Assembly: GCF_001547525.1 (NCBI RefSeq)
Contig: NZ_CM003769.1
Span: 186,001-250,000, forward strand
Origin: Burkholderia anthina
Lineage (GTDB): Bacteria; Pseudomonadota; Gammaproteobacteria; Burkholderiales; Burkholderiaceae
Length of the DNA stretch: 64,000 bases
Direction of reading: 5' to 3'
The translations under genes were made by a program, and so were the position numbers. The notes beneath the pieces were generated by a model. That model saw nothing but the letters and a program-made list of their open reading frames with translations. It ran no database searches and was not told where the DNA came from. Positions 24,701 through 31,796 of this stretch are shown here, piece by piece (the first letter of the stretch is position 1; each line of letters starts with the position of its first letter).

Positions 24701-27321
24701 CCGACGGCAATGCGTTGAACGGCGGCTACGTCGCCTATCGCAAATACGACACGCTGAGCCGCGTGATCGAGGAAGGCACCTTCGCCGTCGCGTGGGATCG
24801 CACGCAGCTTCAGCAGCATGCCGACGACCCCGACTGGCCGCCGTCGCCGCCCACCTGGAGCGTGCGCCGCCACTACGACGGCGACGGCTCGGATGCGACG
24901 CAGGACGACCATCTCGTCGGCCGGCTCTGGAAGGTCGAAGTCAACCAGGGCAACGCCGGGCTGGCCGCCTTGACCGAGACGGTCGCGTACGACCGGGCCG
25001 GGCGCGTGCTCGCGCGGCGCCGGCAATTCGCCGGGATGCCCGCGGGCGACTGCGTCATCGCGAATACGTGGTCGGCCGGCGGCAACCTGCTGTCGAGCAC
25101 GGATTCGGCCACGGGGCTCGTCAGCCTGCGCCGTTACGATCCGCTCGGCCGCGTGCTCGAGGTCGCGGCCGACACCGGCGGCACGACGACCGTGCTGATC
25201 GCGCACGAGTACGAGCCGAACGGCAAGCCGGCGCTCACCCGGCTGCTGCCCGACGGCAACGGTTCGGCGATGTTGTCCCGGCGCTTCGCGTACACGCCGC
25301 CCGGCTGGCCCACCCTCAGCGATGCTGGGGCAGTGCTCAGGGAAACGCTCGGCTACGACACCGGCGCCTGTCAGGGCGGCGGCTACTACAACGGCGAAGT
25401 CGCGAGTCAGACCGTCACGGCGGACGTGCCCGGCGGGTCGCTCGGGCCGGCCTGCACCACCATGGATTCGCTCGGCCAGTTGACCGCGTTCGGTGCCGGC
25501 ACAGACGCGCAACGCTGGGACATCGACCTGAACGGCAACTTCGAGCGGCACACGCGCGGCGCCGATTCGGCCGGCTACACGTATGCGGCCGGCACCAACC
25601 GACTGACCGGCTACACGGCCGCGCAAGACACCACCACGTTCGCGTACGACCATGCGGGCGGGATCGTCGGCGCGAGCGACGGCGCCGGTGCGGCGCGCTG
25701 GCAGATCGGCTATGACGCCGGCACCGGGCGCCCCGTCAGCTACGCCAATCCGGGCGTGTCGCTGTCGATCCTGCGCGACGCGGACGGCAATCGCGCGGCG
25801 CTGACCCGCACGAGCGGCGGCGCGACCACGCAGCGCTTCCAGATGTCGATGCCCGACGGCGAAGTCGTGATCGATACGGCAAACGGCGCGATCGAGCCGA
25901 CCCGCTTCATCGCCGCGCTCGACGTCCAGGTGGCATGGCACGACGGGCGCTTCTACTTCGGGCTGCTCGACCATCTCGGCAGTGTGCGCGTGCTGCTCGA
26001 CGCGAGCGGCGAGACCGTCGGCGCGTGGCAGTACGACGTATACGGCCAGCCCACCGTGCTCGTGGCCGCGCCGCTTGCGTGGCCGCGGCTGTTTACCGGC
26101 CACAACTACGACGCGGATTCCGGTTTCTATGACTGCAACGCGCGCTTCTACCACCCCGGATACGGCCGTTATCTCAGCGTCGATCCGATGCTGGAAACGC
26201 CGTCGCCGTACGTCTATGTCGGCAACAACCCGCTCGTCTTCACCGATCCGAGCGGCATGAACGTGTGGGGCATCATCGTCGGCGCGCTGGTCACGCTGGT
26301 GGTGGGCGTGGCCGGCGTGGTGCTGCTCGGCACCGGCATCGGCGCGGCGATCCTGGTGGGCGTGGTGGCCGGCGCGGTCGGGTCGATGGCCGGCGACCTC
26401 ATGAGCATGGCCACCGGCGACCAGATCAGTTGGAAGCAGTTCGGCATCGACGCGCTGGCCGGCGCGGCGGCGGGCGCGGCCGGCGCGCTGGCCGGCGGCG
26501 GCGCCGGCGCACTGACCGCGCGCGCGGCGCTCGGCTTGAGCGCGGGCAAGGTAGCCACCACGCTGTCGGTGTCGCTCGTCTCCGGCATCGCGGGCGGCGT
26601 GGCCGGCGGGGCGGCCGGGGCCGGCGTGACGGCCGGCATGACCGGGCAGCCGTTCTTCAGCCGCGCGACCGCGCTGAACATCGCGATCGGCGCGGTGGCG
26701 GGCGGCGGCGCCGGGCTGATGGCGGCGGGCGCGCACCTCACGTTCTTCACCGGCAAGGAATCGCTCGGCGTCAACCCGACGCCGCTGGAGAACGCCGGCG
26801 AAATCCCGAACTATCCGCCGCCGAACACGCCCGGCCTGCCGAGCGAGCCCGGCCAGAGCGGCCTGGTCGGGAAGGTGCGGATCCTGATGCCGAACGATCC
26901 GGTCACGACCAGCGTGAAACGCAGGTGGGATGCGTTCACCACCGATCTGCAGCGACAGCAGTTCGCGCAGAATCTCACCCGGATCGGCAACCTCGACGTC
27001 GACGTCGTGGCGACGCATGGCATCTCGCGCAGCGCGATGGTCGAGTGGACGGGCAACAACGGCGTGCAGATCAACCGGCCGATCTCCGCGTCCACGCTGG
27101 CGCGGTTCCTGCGCGCGCAGGGCTACGGCGCGGCCGATACGAACTTTCCCGCGGCGTCGGGCAGGCCGATCAAGCTCGTCACCTGCTTCGCGGGGATGGC
27201 AGGCCGCTTCGGTTTCGCGCAGGCGCTGGCCAACGAGCTGCGGGTCGACGTGTACGCGCACTGGTGGGTGGTCTATCCGACCAACAACTCGACGCCATGG
27301 ATCCGCTTTCAGCCGCGCTGA
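18718..27321 (+). CDS. giant RHS/Tc-toxin-like protein with C-terminal effector candidate
   Basis: A protein of 2867 residues without signal peptide or PAAR domain; AGGAG precedes the ATG. Residues 1-450 resemble the SpvB/TcB N-terminus (GVLQFDAGSFGSAVNLFRG, LGVGWSMPLERI). About 480-850 has repeated strand pairs suggesting a beta-propeller. Two lectin-like jelly-roll insertions follow (about 1350-1493 and 1576-1741). YD/RHS repeats run to the core: DHLGSVRVLLD (about 2418), YDVYGQP, YVYVGNNPLVFTDPSGMN ending near 2515. Such proteins form a hollow beta-cocoon that encloses and cleaves off a toxin. After the core come Gly/Ala-rich hydrophobic segments (2516-2710) and a terminal domain with H2767 in VVATHG and C2823 in LVTCFAG, a caspase-like arrangement (inference). 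No immunity gene follows. Confidence 0.9.
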   Translation: MSTSASQQADIPALGVLQFDAGSFGSAVNLFRGNLAFPLKLLTLPARGGLAFDLTLLYQSNVTDQVSQWNLTNPSGALGVGWSMPLERIVSETQGTGSPLDVQYYLMSQGQAMQLVPIPTAWGRGTLAADAFDDAASAAPFASERVPAALASALERHGWRPSGDARVSPTGRPGEWRLHDAPLRRSHLLRRQADGTIAVTTDGQSYETAPYQFWQITHYPAWDSWEVVRPDGTVATYGGSDAAAAARNLIQWGIRWGNWVGPSRRAENQQRYAVAWNLAQLRNTLGHWIEFSYSTIEQAVGDGTLTYTRECQIASMENDLGWSCRFAWQPMTYDTRSLDAPKEYLAAHGDPTQVPGDKPNAWQDRYETRYLDHVDVIDGSGAQQTRLDFDWYDLTLLAPRDAANPLATGACYKRYLKSVTDTFSGGAARPGIAFDYNFDAGGAPNPGAMTSMTLPTGGVLRYTYAEIDVGADENVDPGSRNLTVDNPFGASRPGAPRIWYGADYVVVAWYEASENALLLNVYTWLGRWIPAWTDWQRFDGALDLDRTVATTSADSFVLVLASLDDTQSTLYLASRRPVANADWRFAGEPGAPTPYRYASSQLRIANGADFFVVIDNDDRRVDRYALNWQTRGWDVAPALASGTCCPSGSINTQSYVAAATNHYLVFCYDEDTARGRFSLMVRDAATLAWRLGSTLDTDAITIPAVGATSYFQLSMGQGFAAAAWIDRYASSGGVVKAFDYRLAVPAWDDDYGNLALRPLPDVFDGPGFTNLSPAFMQTLGPVITGNSLIGSGPNVLVFDGVSWSYHFAGIQYPPGSDANRQFYWYAWDPLGVLKTENTTSALYSALDSFDPDADTPWVTQVLQDEDPAPADRETQGFPTLAGEFLSQNRDLYGRSVWPAWNPLAGFRLGEITVDRFDSTTVINQAPDFLAFMTLDADGAPLDTQVRFFSNGGLLRDAQGEPVVERFPGQQMFRLLNSTLQYETAISGKLPAIPSGFVTFPSGNEIDASTHVTLHRYANHSLHAPLAAFVVTALAMDSGYDTMLRCYAYADVSANTDPSGSIVQFSTVSEYQACETPQAQRYGWTTSHFYNGLPARTLQLPDDCRVRAGACGTAAPVDDAYSLAAGLLLSTSVYDRDGTLLSSTTSDWTYTDQVASDANGTALRNLYDAVPQIATSIESLQGVERTMTYAYNAASGYPATVQTAYYDSRGELNVTQRTSLFGFEVYPAMWSAHILAPVASASTRVQADGGWLLQAAKAQTFRSWARDDGTTYLAEADSWVAVDADAPPFAAWNGGQPGAGWLLQERIDTRDGEGNVLLSHDVTGRPMASLFDDAGRFRIAGFVNSASGNAYDSFEDYQRPTWSLPAGAAVYRDDAASGTACLQITASATLTRAVTLTDGRARQLFGLWFKSPPGATARDFTVTLTLTAPGGAQVSRRLAPTAGQWQPQQWTVDPSSLGLGANAAVTLGIQAELPAGGAAWLRLDDVFFTPLDCQFQSIAYDGARLRTLGTTAPNGVRSRTLYNPFAEPSVTVGPWDNPSLISMTWFAAQDTTIGPAAPFPRATPNAAINVTGQGTGVYDGFCNGALAFYTAASGNAADWTAGGGLLSYHGEAGGPLGARLERTGFAATSIAARVLVDRATLGDAVLGTGTWFVGFSQAQGWRLWRLDGANAVLLQSDSGASAAREWLLVAVTGRVLFFADGRKVFEYADAAVAAPFGLQLGMTAPGSFSALAVAEDVGLSVEYRDGLARSLQTLKLESADSAVLDTGVYDERGNSAIQALTSRVTVSGAQALFVYQDGLVTNGGAGGSLWEGAPLEGALAAWHPDAGGYPFSRTAYENAPLGRPVAFGQPGYDYAIRPGNTHYATRGYGVNTDAGRFAYPLPLGEYHLTVDVDPNGALTQTWSDTAEHLIGRVVQNSATDDSLDWRMSQIHDAQGRTVASVPPASYAAGGAGTKTVPAGSSTAEYDFAGHRLSSTDPDSGTTQIVYSSAGLMRFLADGNALNGGYVAYRKYDTLSRVIEEGTFAVAWDRTQLQQHADDPDWPPSPPTWSVRRHYDGDGSDATQDDHLVGRLWKVEVNQGNAGLAALTETVAYDRAGRVLARRRQFAGMPAGDCVIANTWSAGGNLLSSTDSATGLVSLRRYDPLGRVLEVAADTGGTTTVLIAHEYEPNGKPALTRLLPDGNGSAMLSRRFAYTPPGWPTLSDAGAVLRETLGYDTGACQGGGYYNGEVASQTVTADVPGGSLGPACTTMDSLGQLTAFGAGTDAQRWDIDLNGNFERHTRGADSAGYTYAAGTNRLTGYTAAQDTTTFAYDHAGGIVGASDGAGAARWQIGYDAGTGRPVSYANPGVSLSILRDADGNRAALTRTSGGATTQRFQMSMPDGEVVIDTANGAIEPTRFIAALDVQVAWHDGRFYFGLLDHLGSVRVLLDASGETVGAWQYDVYGQPTVLVAAPLAWPRLFTGHNYDADSGFYDCNARFYHPGYGRYLSVDPMLETPSPYVYVGNNPLVFTDPSGMNVWGIIVGALVTLVVGVAGVVLLGTGIGAAILVGVVAGAVGSMAGDLMSMATGDQISWKQFGIDALAGAAAGAAGALAGGGAGALTARAALGLSAGKVATTLSVSLVSGIAGGVAGGAAGAGVTAGMTGQPFFSRATALNIAIGAVAGGGAGLMAAGAHLTFFTGKESLGVNPTPLENAGEIPNYPPPNTPGLPSEPGQSGLVGKVRILMPNDPVTTSVKRRWDAFTTDLQRQQFAQNLTRIGNLDVDVVATHGISRSAMVEWTGNNGVQINRPISASTLARFLRAQGYGAADTNFPAASGRPIKLVTCFAGMAGRFGFAQALANELRVDVYAHWWVVYPTNNSTPWIRFQPR

Positions 27322-27353
27322 CGGCGCGACACGTCGCGACGAGCGACGAGCGA

Positions 27354-27376
27354 CGACGGCCGCTTAGCGGCCGTCG
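27354..27376. terminator. hairpin after the RHS gene
   Basis: A perfect 10-bp stem (CGACGGCCGC and complement) with loop TTA lies 33 bp past the RHS stop and 72 bp before the facing VOC gene stop. There is no T tract, so it may act with Rho or only as a 3'-end stabiliser. Confidence 0.45.
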
Positions 27377-27448
27377 CGCATCGGGCATACTGCGCGGCTT
27401 CACCTTCTGCCCGTGGTCACGCCCATGCGCGGCCGCAACCGCGTCGCG

Positions 27449-27856
27449 TCAGTCGTCGAAGGTGTCCTGATATTCCGGCGCCGCATCCGCGCGCGTGTTC
27501 AGTTCGAACATCACGCCGCCCGGCGCGCGGCAAAAGAAGCGCGAGCCGCGCCCGTTGTTGAAGACGTCCGTCTCCATCGCGACGCCCTCTTCCTTGAAGC
27601 GCGCGAACAGCGCTTGCACGGCATCGAGGCTCGGCAGCTCGAAGCCGACGTGGAAATTAGTCGGCCACGCGGGCACGCCGTCGCCGACGTGATCGATCAC
27701 GACGTCGAACCCCGGGCGCTTGAGGATCCAGGATTTGTCCCAGCTTCCCGCGATCGTGAAGCCGAGGTATCGCTCGAAGAATCGGGCCGTCGCGAGCGTG
27801 TCGGCGGAGGGAAAGCTCAGGTGGTTGAGCTTCATCGTCTGTGTGGTGTCGGTCAT
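27449..27856 (-). CDS. VOC-family (glyoxalase/dioxygenase-like) protein
   Basis: A protein of 135 residues with the vicinal oxygen chelate fold. The N-terminal half has LNHLSFPSADTLATARFFERYLG with the first metal-type His (H12). The second half has NFHVGFELPSLDAVQALFARFKEEG (His at about 76) and ends with SRFFCRAPGGVMFELNTRA, whose Glu is the usual last metal ligand. H/H/E is consistent with a metal-dependent enzyme, but reaction and substrate are not visible. The ATG at 27856 fits the fold; earlier in-frame codons add an Arg-rich shadow sequence. It is convergent with the RHS gene and I see no functional link to it. Confidence 0.88.
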   Translation of the reverse strand: MTDTTQTMKLNHLSFPSADTLATARFFERYLGFTIAGSWDKSWILKRPGFDVVIDHVGDGVPAWPTNFHVGFELPSLDAVQALFARFKEEGVAMETDVFNNGRGSRFFCRAPGGVMFELNTRADAAPEYQDTFDD

Positions 27857-28202
27857 TGTCGCGTGCTCCGATGCGGTGATGGGCGCAGGCCCCATGCCGT
27901 GCCGCCCGAGGACTTCAGAATACGAGCGCAAGCTCGCATTCCACAACTCGCATTGGACGTTCCGCCGCGGGCGCGCGAAACCCTTGCGGGGCCGGGCGTT
28001 GCGGGATGGCGACGAGCACGGGGGAAGGCGCTGCTCGCATTCGCGACGGCATCGTCGGTGCGAAATGCGCGATCGGCCGGCGACGACGAACGGCGACGGC
28101 CCGGGATTCGCGAACGAATCCCGGGCCGCGGATCGACAGCGGATGCCGGGCGTCGCATGCGTTGCCCGGCACCGCGCATCGCTCAATGCGATGCAAGCCG
28201 CA
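27857..28202. other. spacer between VOC gene and adhesin gene
   Basis: A 346-bp region with no gene. Next to the VOC start it should contain that gene's promoter. At 28097-28128 it holds the strong hairpin described separately. Reading frames here are short or extend into shadow frames of neighbours. Confidence 0.4.
28097..28128. terminator. strong hairpin downstream of the trimeric adhesin gene
   Basis: Perfect 14-bp arms (CGGCCCGGGATTCG at 28097-28110 and its complement at 28115-28128) enclose the loop CGAA. It lies 75 bp after the adhesin stop on the minus strand. No T tract follows on either strand, so classic intrinsic termination is uncertain. Confidence 0.5.
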
Positions 28203-31200
28203 TCAGAACTGATAACCCGCGCCGACCACCGCGCCGAAGTCCGACCGCGCGTTGCCCGTCACCGACGCCTTGACGACCCAGCGGTTGCTCTCCGTCACGT
28301 ACGAGTAGCCGGCCGCGAAGCCCTGCTGGCCGTGATAGTTCGACGTCGCCGCCGACACCATCGAGCGCCCCGCGCCGGTCGGCTGCGGCAAGCCGGCCAC
28401 CGCCATCGCCGACGCGACGCCGCCGTACATGTCCTTCTTCAGGTCGTTGAACGCGTTGTACACCTGCCCGATGCGCTGGTCGGTATACCCCTTCGCCTGC
28501 GTCGACGCCGTCGCGAGGTTGTCGTTCAGTTGCTGCACGTTCACCGCATCGGTCGGCGCCGTGCCGGCCGCGACGTTCGTGATCTGGCGCTCGCTGCCCT
28601 TCGCGCCGACCGAGAACGAGTTGTCGCGATCGGCGACCGAACCCTGGCCGACCGCCACCGCGTTCTTGCCGGTTGCCGTCGCCGTCGAGCCGATCGCGCC
28701 CGCATCGGCACGTGCGATCCACGTGGTGTTCGCATCGGTCGCGACCGCGCGGATTCGGTCGTTGGCCGCCACGTTCTTCAGCGCGTTGTTGAACTGGCCC
28801 ACGTTGACCGCGTCGTTGTCGTTCACGCCCGCCGCGACACCGGTCAGCACGCGGTCGCCCGCCGTGCCCGAGAAGTTCACGCCCGTGCCGCCCGCGTCCT
28901 TGCCGACCGTGATCGCGCCGTTCGGATCCTGCTGCTGCACGAGGCCGGCCTTGCCGTTCGCGATGTTGGTCACGCTCCCTTGCAGGTTCGAGATGTCGGT
29001 GGTGTTCTTCGCCACCTGCTGGTTGGTCGCGTAGAGCTGCGAGCCGTTCACCGCGTCGGTGCTGGTCGCGCCGAGCGTGCCGGCCTGCACGTTCGTGATG
29101 CGCGTGCCGCCCGCGCCGCCGAGCGTGATCGTGCTCTTCGAGCTGTCGTCGTACTGCACCGCGAGCGCGCCGAGCTGGTTCAGGTTCGACTGCACGTCCT
29201 TCAACTGCTTCACGTTCACCGCGTCGGTATCGCTGGTGCCCGCCGCGACGTTCTTCAGCACGACCGCCGACGTGGCATCGCCGCCGACGAGCGACACCGA
29301 ATTCAGCCGGTTGCCGCTCGGGTCGACGTCGTACTTGACGACGTTCTTCACCGCTTCGCCGGCCTGGTTCGACACGTTCGTGATCTGCTGTTCGAGCGCG
29401 GTCTTCACGCCCGACAACTGGCCGCCGTTGACCGCGTCCGTGCTGCCCGCGGCGAGGTTGCCGTCGGCCACGTTCGTCAGCTTCGTCGGCGCACCGCCGC
29501 GCGCGGCGTTGAACGCGCCGAGCGTCGGGTCGAATTGCAGCGCATCCTGTTGCAGCCCGGCGATCGCGGCCGTGTTGCCCGCGATGTTCGTTTCGGCATT
29601 GCCGAGGCGCGTTTCGTGATTCGCGAGCGTCGTCGTGTTGCTGCCGACGCGGCCGTCGAGGTTCGTCAGCGCGTCGCCGACGTTGTTGAACGCGTTGCCG
29701 CCGATCCTGTAGTCCGGTGCGCCGATCGAGCCGTCCGCGTTCGCCGTCGCGCCGCCGCCGAGCGCGGCCGCGACGCCGTCGGTCGTGCGACGCAGTTGCG
29801 CGCCGTTCACCGCATCGGTGCTGCCGGCCGCCACGTTGCCTTGCGCGACGTTGGTCACGCGCACCGGGCTGCCGCCGTTGCCCGCGCCGAGCGACACCTG
29901 CTGCTTGCTCGCATCGTCGTACTTCACCGCCAGCGCGTCGAGCTGGCTCGTCCCGTCGTGAATCGCCGCGGTCAGCTGATCGACGTTGACGGCATCGGTG
30001 CCGCTCTTGCCGGCCGCGACGTTGCTGATCAGTTGCGGGCCGTGGCCGCCGTGGCTCGCATCGTACGCGCCGAGCGCCGGGTTCCACTGCAGCGCGTCCT
30101 GCTGGAGCGCCGCGATGTTGCCGGTATTCGTCGTCACCTGGTTGCCGACCGCCGTGATCGACTGGTTCAGTGCGTCGGTCGCCTTGCCGAGCTGGCCCAC
30201 GTTCACCGCGTCGTTCGCGGCCACGCCGTCCGCGACGTTGTGCAGGCCGACCGGCGCCGTTGCACCCGTGCCGCCGAGCGTGACACCGCCGTGCGCATCG
30301 TCGTCGTACTGCACCGCGTTCTTCGTCGCGTTGCCGATCTGGCTCGCGATCGACGTGCTCAGGTTGCCGAGCGTCGTGCTCAGGTTGTTCGTCACGCTCG
30401 TGCTCAGCGACGCGAGGCCGCCGTTCAACTGGCCGACGTTCACCGCATCGTGCGCGTCCTTGCCGTCCGCGACGTTGCGCAGCGTGGTGCCGTCGGGGCC
30501 GGCGAACGTCACCGAGTCGAAGCCGCTCGCGCCGTCGTACTTCACGTTGCGCGTATCGGCCGCCTGCAGGCCGGCGATGTTCGATGCCGCCGTGCTCAGC
30601 GATCCGTTGATGCCGGTCACGCTGTTCTGCAGGTTCGTGATGTTCGACGCCGCGGTCGAAAGAGACGTCTGCAGCGGCGCGATGCCGCCCTTCAACTGCC
30701 CGACGTTGACCGCATCGGTATCGGCGACGCCGGCGGCCACGCCGCCGATCGTCGTGCCGGTGGCGCCGTCGAGCGCGATCGCCGCATGCGAGTCGTCGGT
30801 GTATTTGACGACGTTCTGCGTCGCCGTGACGATGCTCGTGCTCAAGCTGTTGCCGACGCTGGTCACGCGCTGGTCGACGTTGGAGATCGTGGTCGACAGC
30901 GCATTGCCGACCGACGTCACGCGTGCGTCGACGTTGCCGATGCCCGTGCTCAGCGTACTGTTCACGTTCTTCAACTGCTGGACGTTGACGGCGTCGGTAT
31001 CGGCCGCGCCCGCCGCGACGTTCTTGAGCTGGCGTTCGCTGCCGAGCGCGCCGAACGAGACCGCCCCGCCGACCGGCGCGGCCGTGCCGCCGAACACCGG
31101 CGTGCCGCCGTTGTTCGCGCCGATGCTGCCCGAGCCGATCGCCACCTGGTTGTTGTCGTTCGTCTGCGCGCCGGCGCCGATCGCCACCGACTGCGTGCCG

Positions 31201-31796
31201 CCGGCGCGCGTCTGCGTGGCCGCGTCGTACGATGCGCCAGCCGATACGCCGTCGCTCGACGTCGGATTCGCACCGCCGATCGCGACCGAGCGGTCGCCGC
31301 TCGCGAGCGCCGAGTGGCCCAGCGCGATCGAGCTCGTGCCGTGCGCATCGGCGACGTTGCCGAGCGCCATCGAGAAATCGCCCACCGCCGCCGACTGGCG
31401 GCCGACCGCCAGCGACGTATTACCTTGTGCCACCGCCACCGTGCCGATCGCAGTGGCCGAGTTCGCCAGCGCCTGCGAGCCGACCCCGATCGCGATCGCG
31501 CCGCCGCTGCCGCTGCTGCCCTTGCTGCCCGCGTTCGACTGGTCGCCGATCGCGATGCCGCTGGCGCCGGCCTTCGCGTTGGTGCCTTGCGTCACGTTGG
31601 TGGTGCTGACGGCCACGTAGCTGCCGTTCTTCGTCGCCACGCACAGCGGGTTGGTGCCGTCGATGCACTGGCCGTTCAGCGCGTTGTCCGGGTTGCCGCG
31701 GTCGACGAAATTGTCCGCGTGGGCGGCGCCGGCGATCAGCACGCCCGCGCCGGTGAACATCGCGGCGGCGAGCGCCGAAATCTGCTTCCTCTTCAT
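28203..31796 (-). CDS. YadA-like trimeric autotransporter adhesin
   Basis: A surface protein of 1197 residues. A signal peptide (ISALAAAMFTGAGVLIAGAAHA, cleavage about 27) is followed by a head of short left-handed beta-roll repeats (about 70-200; GIAIGD, AIAIGVGSQA, SIALGHSALASGD, SVAIGG). A long stalk then repeats neck/connector motifs of the type NVAAGxxDTDAVNVxQL with coiled coil between them. The last 90 residues (GYTDQRIGQVYNAFNDLKKD to GAVVGAGYQF) form the YadA membrane anchor, ending in the Phe needed for outer-membrane insertion. Three chains form one pore. Such adhesins bind host matrix or mediate autoaggregation. GGAG lies 9-13 bases before the ATG. No linked regulator or partner gene is evident. 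Confidence 0.95.
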   Translation of the reverse strand: MKRKQISALAAAMFTGAGVLIAGAAHADNFVDRGNPDNALNGQCIDGTNPLCVATKNGSYVAVSTTNVTQGTNAKAGASGIAIGDQSNAGSKGSSGSGGAIAIGVGSQALANSATAIGTVAVAQGNTSLAVGRQSAAVGDFSMALGNVADAHGTSSIALGHSALASGDRSVAIGGANPTSSDGVSAGASYDAATQTRAGGTQSVAIGAGAQTNDNNQVAIGSGSIGANNGGTPVFGGTAAPVGGAVSFGALGSERQLKNVAAGAADTDAVNVQQLKNVNSTLSTGIGNVDARVTSVGNALSTTISNVDQRVTSVGNSLSTSIVTATQNVVKYTDDSHAAIALDGATGTTIGGVAAGVADTDAVNVGQLKGGIAPLQTSLSTAASNITNLQNSVTGINGSLSTAASNIAGLQAADTRNVKYDGASGFDSVTFAGPDGTTLRNVADGKDAHDAVNVGQLNGGLASLSTSVTNNLSTTLGNLSTSIASQIGNATKNAVQYDDDAHGGVTLGGTGATAPVGLHNVADGVAANDAVNVGQLGKATDALNQSITAVGNQVTTNTGNIAALQQDALQWNPALGAYDASHGGHGPQLISNVAAGKSGTDAVNVDQLTAAIHDGTSQLDALAVKYDDASKQQVSLGAGNGGSPVRVTNVAQGNVAAGSTDAVNGAQLRRTTDGVAAALGGGATANADGSIGAPDYRIGGNAFNNVGDALTNLDGRVGSNTTTLANHETRLGNAETNIAGNTAAIAGLQQDALQFDPTLGAFNAARGGAPTKLTNVADGNLAAGSTDAVNGGQLSGVKTALEQQITNVSNQAGEAVKNVVKYDVDPSGNRLNSVSLVGGDATSAVVLKNVAAGTSDTDAVNVKQLKDVQSNLNQLGALAVQYDDSSKSTITLGGAGGTRITNVQAGTLGATSTDAVNGSQLYATNQQVAKNTTDISNLQGSVTNIANGKAGLVQQQDPNGAITVGKDAGGTGVNFSGTAGDRVLTGVAAGVNDNDAVNVGQFNNALKNVAANDRIRAVATDANTTWIARADAGAIGSTATATGKNAVAVGQGSVADRDNSFSVGAKGSERQITNVAAGTAPTDAVNVQQLNDNLATASTQAKGYTDQRIGQVYNAFNDLKKDMYGGVASAMAVAGLPQPTGAGRSMVSAATSNYHGQQGFAAGYSYVTESNRWVVKASVTGNARSDFGAVVGAGYQF

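Noticed and set aside
17881-27261. Minus-strand frame of 3126 codons opposite the RHS gene
   Set aside because: Arg/Ala/Val-rich shadow translation with no domain or start signal; the plus strand carries clear RHS motifs.
27322-27448. Immunity gene directly after the RHS gene
   Set aside because: Only 127 bp with a hairpin separate the RHS stop from the facing VOC gene; no frame with a start and ribosome site fits.
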